Assembly: GCF_007970465.1 (NCBI RefSeq)
Contig: NZ_CP042429.1
Span: forward strand, 2,294,001-2,358,000
Length of the DNA stretch: 64,000 bases
Direction of reading: 5' to 3'
From: Corynebacterium nuruki S6-4
GTDB lineage: Bacteria; Actinomycetota; Actinomycetes; Mycobacteriales; Mycobacteriaceae
Position 1 is the stretch's first letter; the number at the start of each line of letters is the position of its first letter. Of this stretch, positions 56,938-64,000 are shown in pieces. Below the pieces are notes generated by a model. That model was not told the origin of the DNA, made no database searches, and saw only the letters and a program-made list of their open reading frames with translations. Both the position numbers and the translations under genes were made by a program.

Positions 56938-57018
56938 GGGGGACATTCTCTCACGTGGAGCTGGGTGGGGCCGGTAACCGGACCGGCACGCGACCGGCCG
57001 GTTCGCCACCACTATAGC

Positions 57019-57024
57019 TAAGCT
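57019..57024 (+). promoter_or_regulatory. -10 hexamer TAAGCT of serS
   Basis: TAAGCT ends 7 nt before the serS ATG; the spacer is GGGGGGC. A second TATAGC lies just upstream (57013). Confidence 0.55.
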
Positions 57025-57031
57025 GGGGGGC

Positions 57032-58309
57032 ATGATTGATCTGAAATTCCTCCGGGAGAATCCCGAGACCGTCCGCGAGTCCCAGCGCACCCGCGGCGAA
57101 GATCCGGAACTCGTCGACCGTCTCCTGGAGGCGGATCAGCGCCGCCGCGACGCAATCTCCGCCGCCACCACCGCCCGCACCGAGGCCAAAGCCTTCTCCA
57201 AGTCCATGGGCAGGAAGATGAAGGACGCCTCGCCCGAGGAGCGCGACGAGCTCAAGGCGCACGGCCAGGAACTGGCCGCCGCCACGAAGGTGGAGGAGCA
57301 GAAGGAGCAGCAGGCCGAGCAGGACGTCCACGACCTGCAGTTCCAGATCTCCAACATCGTCACCGGCGCACCCGCCGGCGGGGAGGACGATTTCGTCGTC
57401 CTCGAGCACGTCGGCACCCCCACCGAGTTCGACTTCGAGCCGAAGGACCACCTCGAGCTCGGCGAGTCCCTCGGCCTGATCGACATGGAGCGCGGCGCGA
57501 AGGTCTCCGGCGCCCGCTTCTACTTCCTCACCGGCGACGGCGCCCTGCTGCAGCTCGCCATGCTGCAGCTCGCCGCCCGCAAGGCCATCGAGCACGGCTT
57601 CCAGCTGATGATCCCGCCGGTGCTGGTGCGCCCCGAGATCATGGCCGGCACCGGCTTCCTCGGCCAGCACGCCGACGAGATCTACCACCTGGACACCGAC
57701 GACCTCTTCCTCGTCGGCACCTCCGAGGTCGCCCTGGCCGGCTACCACGCCGACGAGATCATCGACCTCTCCGACGGCCCGGTGAAGTACGCCGGCTGGT
57801 CCTCCTGCTTCCGCCGCGAGGCCGGCTCCTACGGCAAGGACACCCGCGGCATCCTGCGCGTCCACCAGTTCGACAAGGTCGAGATGTTCGTCTATGCCAG
57901 GCCGGAGGAGGCCGAGGACATCCACCAGCAGCTGCTGGCCATGGAGAAGGACATGCTCGCCGCCGTCGAGGTGCCCTACCGCGTCATCGACGTCGCCGGC
58001 GGGGACCTCGGCTCCTCCGCCGCCCGCAAGTTCGACACCGAGGCCTGGGTTCCGACCCAGAACACCTACCGCGAGCTGACCTCCACCTCGAACTGCACCA
58101 CTTTCCAGGCGCGGCGCCTCAAGACCCGCTACCGTGACGACAACGGCAAGGCACAGACCTGTGCCACGCTCAACGGCACGCTGGCCACCACCCGGTGGCT
58201 CGTCGCCATCCTCGAGAACAACCAGCAGGCCGACGGCTCCGTCGTCGTCCCCGAGGCACTGCGTCCCTTCGTCGGCAAGGACGTGCTGACCCCGAAGTCC
58301 GCGAAGTAG
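57032..58309 (+). CDS. serS: Seryl-tRNA synthetase
   Basis: 425 residues, normal length. The N-terminal coiled-coil arm (about 30-105) binds tRNA-Ser. Class II motifs follow: the [14 protein letters not shown] region, motif 2 [20 protein letters not shown] and motif 3 [18 protein letters not shown]. It charges tRNA-Ser in the cytoplasm. The gene starts a forward group with plsC and a HAD hydrolase. Confidence 0.97.
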   Translation: MIDLKFLRENPETVRESQRTRGEDPELVDRLLEADQRRRDAISAATTARTEAKAFSKSMGRKMKDASPEERDELKAHGQELAAATKVEEQKEQQAEQDVHDLQFQISNIVTGAPAGGEDDFVVLEHVGTPTEFDFEPKDHLELGESLGLIDMERGAKVSGARFYFLTGDGALLQLAMLQLAARKAIEHGFQLMIPPVLVRPEIMAGTGFLGQHADEIYHLDTDDLFLVGTSEVALAGYHADEIIDLSDGPVKYAGWSSCFRREAGSYGKDTRGILRVHQFDKVEMFVYARPEEAEDIHQQLLAMEKDMLAAVEVPYRVIDVAGGDLGSSAARKFDTEAWVPTQNTYRELTSTSNCTTFQARRLKTRYRDDNGKAQTCATLNGTLATTRWLVAILENNQQADGSVVVPEALRPFVGKDVLTPKSAK

Positions 58310-58338
58310 CCGACGACCAGGTAGGAGAAACCACCCCG

Positions 58339-59274
58339 ATGCACATCAAGCTGCCTCGCGACCACTTCTGGCTCCCGAAGGGATTCACCGTCACCCCGGC
58401 ACTGCCGGACACCCCGCCGCACGCGGAATCCCGGGAACCGTTCTACGGACGGATCATCATCCCCTTCGCGAAGCTGTGGATGCGACGGATGCAGCACCTC
58501 ACCGTGGAGATCCAGCACCCCGAGCGCATCCCGGCGTCCGGCGGGGCGGTCATCGCGGTGAACCACACCGGCTACTGGGACTTCGTCTTCGGCGGCATCC
58601 CCGCCGCCTACCAGGGCGGCCGCCTCGTCCGCTTCATGGCGAAGAAGGAGATCTGGGACGCCCCCGTCGCCGGCCCGGTCATGACCTGGATGCACCACAT
58701 CCCCGTCGACCGTGCCGACGGCATGGCCTCGGTCCGTGAGGCGGAGGACCGGGCGCGCAAGGGCCAGCTGATCGGCATCTTCCCGGAGGCGACGATCTCC
58801 CGCTCCTTCGAGATCAAGGAGTTCAAGGACGGGGCCGCCCGCATCGCCCATGAGGCCGGCGTCCCGCTGGTCCCCGTGGTGATCTGGGGGTCGCAGCGGA
58901 TCTGGACGAAGGGGCGCAAGCCGATCTGGCGGCCGAAGAAGGCCTCCCTCATCCTCTCCGTCGGGGAGCCGGTCGAGGTCACCGACGACGCGAAGGAGAC
59001 GACCGCCCGCCTGCACGATGCGATGGTCGCCCAGCTCGACGAGGTCCGCGCCCGCTACGACGAGCTCTACGGCCCCTTCCCCGCCGGCGAGTACTGGATG
59101 CCCGCCTCGCTCGGCGGCTCCGCACCGTCGCTGGAGGACGCCACGGCCAAGGACCGCGCGGATGCGCAGCAGCGCCGTGAGGAGCGTGCCGCCCGTGAGG
59201 CGGAGAAGGCCGCGAACCCCGCGGCCGCCCCGGAGAAAAAGAAGCCGCTGTGGAAGAAACTGCTGAAGCGCTGA
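58339..59274 (+). CDS. 1-acyl-sn-glycerol-3-phosphate acyltransferase family protein
   Basis: 311 residues. Acyltransferase motif I is NHTGYWD (H-x4-D near 76), with FPEATISRSFEIKEFKDGA and GVPLVPVVIWG further on. The C-terminal ~50 residues are a charged coil ending in EKKKPLWKKLLKR. It is expected to acylate lysophospholipid at the membrane. It lies 29 bp after serS and overlaps the HAD gene by 25 nt. Confidence 0.9.
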   Translation: MHIKLPRDHFWLPKGFTVTPALPDTPPHAESREPFYGRIIIPFAKLWMRRMQHLTVEIQHPERIPASGGAVIAVNHTGYWDFVFGGIPAAYQGGRLVRFMAKKEIWDAPVAGPVMTWMHHIPVDRADGMASVREAEDRARKGQLIGIFPEATISRSFEIKEFKDGAARIAHEAGVPLVPVVIWGSQRIWTKGRKPIWRPKKASLILSVGEPVEVTDDAKETTARLHDAMVAQLDEVRARYDELYGPFPAGEYWMPASLGGSAPSLEDATAKDRADAQQRREERAAREAEKAANPAAAPEKKKPLWKKLLKR

Positions 59275-60164
59275 CCACCCCCGTCGCCGGACCCGCCCCG
59301 ACCCTCGTCGTCAGCGACCTCGACGGCACCCTGGTCAGCTCCGCCGACCGTGTGTCCGACCGCACCCTGGAGGTCATCCACCGGATGCGCCGGGCCGGGG
59401 TGCGGTTCGTCCCGGCGTCCGGACGCCCCGCACGCTGGATGCTGCCGGTCGTCGAACAACTCGGCTTCGCCCCGGTGTGCGTCTGCGCCAACGGCGCCGT
59501 GGTCTACGACGCCGCCACCGACCGCATCACCTACGCCGCCGAACTCGCACCGGTGGTGCTGAAGCGGGTCGCCGGCGCGATCGTCGAGGCGACGAACCCG
59601 GTGCTCGCCCGCCGCGACCTCGGCCCGGTCAGCTTCGCGGTGGAACGCGCCGGGGCCAGCGCCTTCGACCGCGCCGAGGAACTTTTCGCCGTCGAACCGG
59701 CGTTCCCGCACGCCTGGGAATCCGACGAGCACAGCGTGGAACCGCGGGACGCCCTGCTGGGCACCCCCGCGGTGAAGCTGCTGGTCCGGCACGAGGGAGT
59801 GACCTCGGAGGAACTGTTCGACCTGGTCGACCCGGTCGTCGACCCGGTGGATGCGCACGTGACCTGGTCCTTCACCGGCGGACTGCTGGAGATCAACTGC
59901 CCCGGGGTCTCGAAACTGTCGGGGCTCGCCCATGCCCTCGGCGACGCCTCAGGTTCGGATGCCGGTGCCGAGGCGGTGCCCGCCGTCGATCCGGCACAGG
60001 TCGTCGCCTTCGGTGACATGCCCAATGACCTGGCGATGCTGGAATGGGCCGGGCTGGGGGTCGCCATGGGCAACGCGCAGGACGCCGTCGCCGAGGCCGC
60101 GGACTACCGGACCGCCAGCAATGACGACGACGGGGTGGCCGAGGTCCTCGAGCGCTGGTTCTAG
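59250..60164 (+). CDS. HAD-family (Cof-type) hydrolase
   Basis: 304 residues. Motif I is VVSDLDGTLV (nucleophile Asp near 23), motif II VPASGRPA, and motif IV FGDMPNDLAML near 255, followed by GVAMGNAQDAV. The large type C2 cap is typical of Cof/YidA phosphatases. The GTG start lies within the 3' end of plsC (25-nt overlap), implying coupling. Substrate not known. Confidence 0.92.
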   Translation: MEETAEALTTPVAGPAPTLVVSDLDGTLVSSADRVSDRTLEVIHRMRRAGVRFVPASGRPARWMLPVVEQLGFAPVCVCANGAVVYDAATDRITYAAELAPVVLKRVAGAIVEATNPVLARRDLGPVSFAVERAGASAFDRAEELFAVEPAFPHAWESDEHSVEPRDALLGTPAVKLLVRHEGVTSEELFDLVDPVVDPVDAHVTWSFTGGLLEINCPGVSKLSGLAHALGDASGSDAGAEAVPAVDPAQVVAFGDMPNDLAMLEWAGLGVAMGNAQDAVAEAADYRTASNDDDGVAEVLERWF

Positions 60165-60177
60165 GGTCGTTCCGGGG

Positions 60178-62064
60178 TCAGGCCTGTGCCGCGAGGGCGG
60201 CCGCCATGTCCCGGTGCGCCTGCCGTATCCGGTCCGGCAGCCCCGGGAACCCCGCGAGCAGTTCCGCCCGCGACCGCATCTCCGTCTCCCACCGTGCCGT
60301 GTCCACACTGAGCAGCGCGGCCAGGTCGGCGTCCGGAAGGCCGAGACCGGAGAGGTCGAGCTCGTCGGCGGTGGGGAGGGTGCCGACCGGGCTCGGGGTA
60401 CCGGTCACCGCCCCGTCGCGGTAGGCCAGCAGCCACAGCAGGACGCGCAGGTTCTCCCGGAACCCGGGCCACCGGTAGTGCCCGTCCTCCGGATCCCGCT
60501 GGAACCAGTTGACGTGCGCGAATGTCGGGGGTTCGGTGAGGCGTCCGAGGATGTCGAGCCAGTGCTGCGCGTACCGCCCCTCCGGATAGGAGAGGAACGG
60601 GCGCATGGACATCGGGTCGTAGCGCAGCTGACCGTCGAGACCCTCGGCGGCGAAGGTGGCCTCCGCACCGAGGGTGAGTCCGTCGTACACGCCGGCGGCG
60701 TCCCCGTGGACCACCCGCGCCAGCGGCTCCCGGTCCCGGGTACGGCCGCCGAAGATGACCAGGTCGACGGGCACCCCGGTGGGGTCCCCGGCATCGGGGG
60801 CGAGCGTGGTGACATTGGACAGGGCGGTGGTGAAGCGGCTGTTGGGGTGCGCCCAGGGGGCGTCCTGCGCGTCGGCGGGGCGGTCGGCGATGAGTGCGCC
60901 GGTCCAGTCCCGCCAGCCGGTGAGGTCGGCGGGCGGGGCGGGGGTGAGGCCTTCCCACCAGACGTCCTGCGTGACCTCGTTGTAGGCGACGTTGGTGAAG
61001 ATCGTGCCCGTGCCGGGGCGGATCGCCTCCATCGCGGCCGGATTGGTGCGGCTGTTGGTGTCCCGGGCGACACCGAAGGCCCCGTTCTCCGGGTTCATCG
61101 CGTAGAGGCGTCTGTCGGCGCCGGGCCACATCCAGGCGATGTCGTCGCCGTAGAAGGTGACGCGGTAGCGGTCGCCGAGGGCGTCCGGCGGGAGCGTCAT
61201 CGCCAGGTTCGTCTTTCCGGACGCACTGGGGAAGCCGCCGGCGACATGCCAGGTCTTCCCCGTGGCGGTGTCCTCGATGCCCAGCAGCATGAACTGTTCG
61301 GCGAGGAAGTCGCCGGTGCGCTGTCCGTCGTAGGAGGCCAGGCGCAGAGCGTGGGCGATCTTGCCGAGCAGGGCGTTGCCGCCGTAGGCGGAGCCGTAGT
61401 GGATGATGGTGCGTTCATCGGCGAGGGTGGCGAACAGGCGCCGGTCATCGTCGGTGCCCTGCCCGAGACTGTCGAGGTCGCCGGTGACGTGGACGCCCCG
61501 GACGAAGTAGGACGGATCCCCGGACAGACCGAGGTTGTCGAGGAGGTCCCGGCTGACCCGTGCCATCCGGATCATCTGCAGGACCACCGTGCGGTCGTCG
61601 GTGAGCTCCACGCCGACGGCGTGCCTGGTCAGCGGACCGTCGGGGACGGCCATGAGATACGGGACGACATACATCGTCTTCCCGCGGGACGCCCCGGCGA
61701 GCCGGGGGAGGAGTTCGGCCTTCACCTCGTCGGCGGGGCGCCAGTTGTTGTAGCGGCCGGCGTCCGCCGGGTCGGCGGTGGCGACGACGGTGCGGTCCTC
61801 GGAGCGTGCGGTGTCCGCGGGATGGGACCGGGCGTAGTAGCGACCCTCGCCGGCGGGGAGGAGTTCGCCGGCGGCGAGTGCCTCGGCGAGCAGTCGCCCG
61901 TCATCGGCGGCGTCGATGATCTCGATGCGGTCGGGGCGGGTGATGCCCGCCCAGTACCGGATGAAACCGCGGACGTGGACGTCCGGGATGCCGGTGACGT
62001 CGGTGACGACGCCGGAGGCGGTGGAGGTGTTGGAGGTGTTGGAGGAGGTGAGTGCCTGTGTCAT
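60178..62064 (-). CDS. pck: Phosphoenolpyruvate carboxykinase (GTP), with substituted P-loop Cys
   Basis: 628 residues. GTP-PEPCK features are RYNNWRPADEV, SAYGGNALLGKIAHALRLAS, the kinase-1a loop GGFPSASGKTNLAM, FYGDDIAWMWPGADRRLYAMNPE (metal/kinase-2) and HVNWFQRDPEDGHYRWPGF. It interconverts oxaloacetate and PEP. The loop residue that is Cys in well-studied enzymes (FPSACGKTN) is Ser282 here, and the later FGGR region is also diverged (FGGRTRDREPLARVVHG). It overlaps nothing; convergent with the HAD gene by 13 bp. Confidence 0.93.
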   Translation of the reverse strand: MTQALTSSNTSNTSTASGVVTDVTGIPDVHVRGFIRYWAGITRPDRIEIIDAADDGRLLAEALAAGELLPAGEGRYYARSHPADTARSEDRTVVATADPADAGRYNNWRPADEVKAELLPRLAGASRGKTMYVVPYLMAVPDGPLTRHAVGVELTDDRTVVLQMIRMARVSRDLLDNLGLSGDPSYFVRGVHVTGDLDSLGQGTDDDRRLFATLADERTIIHYGSAYGGNALLGKIAHALRLASYDGQRTGDFLAEQFMLLGIEDTATGKTWHVAGGFPSASGKTNLAMTLPPDALGDRYRVTFYGDDIAWMWPGADRRLYAMNPENGAFGVARDTNSRTNPAAMEAIRPGTGTIFTNVAYNEVTQDVWWEGLTPAPPADLTGWRDWTGALIADRPADAQDAPWAHPNSRFTTALSNVTTLAPDAGDPTGVPVDLVIFGGRTRDREPLARVVHGDAAGVYDGLTLGAEATFAAEGLDGQLRYDPMSMRPFLSYPEGRYAQHWLDILGRLTEPPTFAHVNWFQRDPEDGHYRWPGFRENLRVLLWLLAYRDGAVTGTPSPVGTLPTADELDLSGLGLPDADLAALLSVDTARWETEMRSRAELLAGFPGLPDRIRQAHRDMAAALAAQA

Positions 62065-62157
62065 GATGTCCTGCCTTCTGGTCGGTGGTGGGGGAGAGAG
62101 GTGATGGAAGTGATGGGTGCGAGGGACGGGGTGCGTGAGGGTGGGGCGGGATCCTTG

Positions 62158-62224
62158 TCCGTGAACTCGAGCACCGAGGGTGCCGGGCGATGCTCTCCGC
62201 GGCAGCCGTGCTCGAGTTCACGGA
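62158..62224. repeat. 17-bp perfect inverted repeat between nrdE and pck
   Basis: TCCGTGAACTCGAGCAC (62158-62174) and GTGCTCGAGTTCACGGA (62208-62224) around a 33-nt loop. It lies 32 bp after the nrdE stop and 93 bp before the pck start, both genes on the minus strand. The TCGAGTTCACG part resembles the GTTCACGAACC repeat units at 6.06 and 45.35 kb. It could be the nrdE terminator or a pck regulatory site; no T-run. Confidence 0.7.
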
Positions 62225-62256
62225 TCAGCAGCGCACAACCGACTCCGGCCGGGGCG

Positions 62257-64000
62257 CTACAGCATGCAGGACACGCACCCCTCAACCTCGGTCCCGGCCA
62301 ACGCCGTCTGCCGCAGGCGGATGTAGTACAGCGTCTTGATCCCCTTACGCCACGCATAGATCTGCGCCTTGTTGATGTCCCTCGTCGTCACATCCCCGGG
62401 GAAGAACAACGTCAACGACAACCCCTGATCCACATACCTCGTCGCCACCGCATACGTGTCGATGATCTTCTCGTACCCGATCTCATAGGCATCCTGGAAG
62501 TACTCCAGATTGTCGTTGTCCATGTGCGGCGCCGGGTAGTACACCCGGCCGATCTTGCCTTCCTTACGGATCTCGATCTTCGACGCGATCGGGTGGATCG
62601 ACGACGTCGAATTGTTGATGTACGAAATCGACCCCGTCGGCGGCACCGCCTGCAGATTCCGGTTGTACAACCCGAACTCCATCACATCAGCGCGCAACCC
62701 CGCCCAGTCCGCGGCGGTCGGCACGTGGATCGTCGAGTTGTCGATGATCTGCCGCACCCGCGGCGTCGTCGGCGCGAAATCCGCCGGATCGTACCGGTCG
62801 AAGAACTCCCCCGACGCGTAGTCCGAGGACTCGAACCCGCCGAACCGGATCCCCCGCTCCCGCGCGATCGCATTCGACGCCTTCAACGCCTCATACAGCA
62901 CCGCGGCGAAGTACACGTTCGTGAAATCCAGGGCCTCCTGGCTGCCGTAGAAGATGTGCTCCCGGCCCAGGAACCCGTGCAGGTTCATCTGACCCAGCCC
63001 GATCGCATGCGAGGCATCGTTACCCTCCCGGATCGACGGCACCGAATCAATCTCCGTCTGATCCGACACGGCGGTCAACCCACGGATCGCGGTCTCGATC
63101 GTCATCGGGAAATCCGGGGAATCCACCGCCGCCGCAATATTCAACGACCCCAGGTTGCAGGAGATGTCGTGGCCGACCTCCCGGTACGACAGATCATCGT
63201 TGAACGTGCTCGGCGTGGACACCTGCAGAATCTCACTGCACAGATTCGAGTGGGTGATCCGACCGGCGATCGGGTTGTCCCGGTTCACCGTGTCCTCGTA
63301 CATGATGTACGGGTACCCGGACTCGAACTGGATCTCCGCGAGCGTCTGGAAGAACTGGCGGGCATTGATCTTCGACTTGCGGATCCGCGGATCCTCGACC
63401 ATCTCGTCATAGTGCTCGGTGACCGACACGTCGGCGAACGGCTTGCCGTAGATCCGCTCGACATCGTAGGGACTGAACAGGTACATGTCGTCGTTGCGCT
63501 TGGCCAGCTCGAAGGTGATGTCCGGGATCACCACACCCAGCGACAGGGTCTTGATGCGGATCTTCTCGTCGGCGTTCTCCCGCTTGGTGTCCAGGAACCG
63601 CAGGATGTCCGGATGGTGGGCGTGCAGGTACACCGCACCCGCACCCTGCCGGGCACCGAGCTGGTTGGCGTACGAGAACGAGTCCTCCAGCAGCTTCATC
63701 ACCGGGATCACCCCCGACGACTGGTTCTCGATGTGCTTGATCGGCGCACCGACCTCACGGATATTCGACAGCAGCAGGGCGACCCCACCGCCGCGCTTAC
63801 TCAGCTGCAGGGCGGAGTTGATCGACCGGCCGATGGACTCCATGTTGTCCTCGATACGCAGCAGGAAACAGCTCACGGGCTCACCGCGCTGGGCCTTGCC
63901 GATGTTCAAAAACGTCGGGGTGGCCGGCTGGAACCGGCCGCCGATGATCTCGTCGACCAGCCGCGACGCGATCTTCTCGTCGCCGTCGGCCAGACCGAGG
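62257..64000 (-). CDS. nrdE: Ribonucleotide reductase class Ib large subunit, 3' part (5' truncated by window edge)
   Basis: The frame stays open to the window edge (about 580 residues visible). It starts within [15 protein letters not shown]. NrdE features follow: active-site Cys in [19 protein letters not shown] with its partner Cys region, [18 protein letters not shown], the radical-relay tyrosines in [10 protein letters not shown] and the C-terminal redox tail GCVSCML. The enzyme reduces ribonucleoside diphosphates with the NrdF subunit, whose gene is outside the window. Confined to the cytoplasm. Confidence 0.96.
   Translation of the reverse strand, partial: LGLADGDEKIASRLVDEIIGGRFQPATPTFLNIGKAQRGEPVSCFLLRIEDNMESIGRSINSALQLSKRGGGVALLLSNIREVGAPIKHIENQSSGVIPVMKLLEDSFSYANQLGARQGAGAVYLHAHHPDILRFLDTKRENADEKIRIKTLSLGVVIPDITFELAKRNDDMYLFSPYDVERIYGKPFADVSVTEHYDEMVEDPRIRKSKINARQFFQTLAEIQFESGYPYIMYEDTVNRDNPIAGRITHSNLCSEILQVSTPSTFNDDLSYREVGHDISCNLGSLNIAAAVDSPDFPMTIETAIRGLTAVSDQTEIDSVPSIREGNDASHAIGLGQMNLHGFLGREHIFYGSQEALDFTNVYFAAVLYEALKASNAIARERGIRFGGFESSDYASGEFFDRYDPADFAPTTPRVRQIIDNSTIHVPTAADWAGLRADVMEFGLYNRNLQAVPPTGSISYINNSTSSIHPIASKIEIRKEGKIGRVYYPAPHMDNDNLEYFQDAYEIGYEKIIDTYAVATRYVDQGLSLTLFFPGDVTTRDINKAQIYAWRKGIKTLYYIRLRQTALAGTEVEGCVSCML

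Overview
The window is about 64 kb of high-GC chromosomal DNA from a Corynebacterium or very close relative. The 16S rRNA (23.6-25.1 kb) reads as corynebacterial. The window also carries mycolata envelope genes (arabinosyltransferases AftA and Emb, an LCP transferase), an Lsr2 nucleoid protein, class Ib NrdE, GTP-dependent PEP carboxykinase, and several promoters of the leaderless actinobacterial type. Almost everything is ordinary core chromosome. The only clear mobile element is a 2.2 kb IS30-family insertion at 6.1-8.3 kb.

Layout. 0-5.6 kb: end of gltB, gltD (glutamate synthase), a LysE-type exporter, an S4 RNA-binding protein, a VOC protein and a secreted GH25 lysozyme. 5.7-8.4 kb: low-complexity DNA and an IS30 element with an unusually large transposase, inserted into a dispersed intergenic repeat whose uninterrupted relative lies at 45.3 kb. 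8.4-19.6 kb (minus strand): PrsW-like protease, a membrane-anchored protein, an M13 peptidase, Emb, AftA and a NYN-domain protein. 19.7-23.1 kb: a GntR/YtrA-type regulator with a near-ideal palindromic operator, two ABC ATPases and a membrane protein in one overlapping operon. 23.1-28.8 kb: a complete 16S-23S-5S rRNA operon with promoter, boxA-like leaders and terminator. 29.2-37.2 kb: pseudouridine synthase, a 46-residue leaderless gene, universal stress protein, TetR regulator, accessory YidC, a two-component system and Lsr2. 37.3-45.2 kb: RecB-like nuclease, MsrA, YbaK, SodA, lactate dehydrogenase, patatin-like protein, GDPD and a DUF5926-like protein. 45.6-55.1 kb: Tpx, LCP, small unknowns, CPBP protease, amidase with a His-rich tail, PheA, phosphoglycerate mutase-like protein, ProP-type transporter and a mini-zincin. 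55.4-64 kb: small secreted proteins, SerS, PlsC, HAD phosphatase, PEPCK and the 3' part of nrdE.

The most interesting material is outside the genes. There are two families of repeated long hairpins: one with three copies at 28.9, 29.2 and 40.5 kb, including a compensatory base change, and one with two nearly identical 71-bp copies bracketing a single gene at 48.1 kb. There is also a dispersed ~40-bp tandem repeat (GTTCACGAACC units), a 17-bp perfect inverted repeat between nrdE and pck, and about ten genes whose start codon lies exactly 7 nt after a -10-like hexamer. Several proteins show changes at key residues: Ser for the usual P-loop Cys in PEPCK, RGQ for RGR in Lsr2, and ANSAS for GxSxG in the patatin-like protein. 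All family assignments come from reading motifs by eye; no database search was run.
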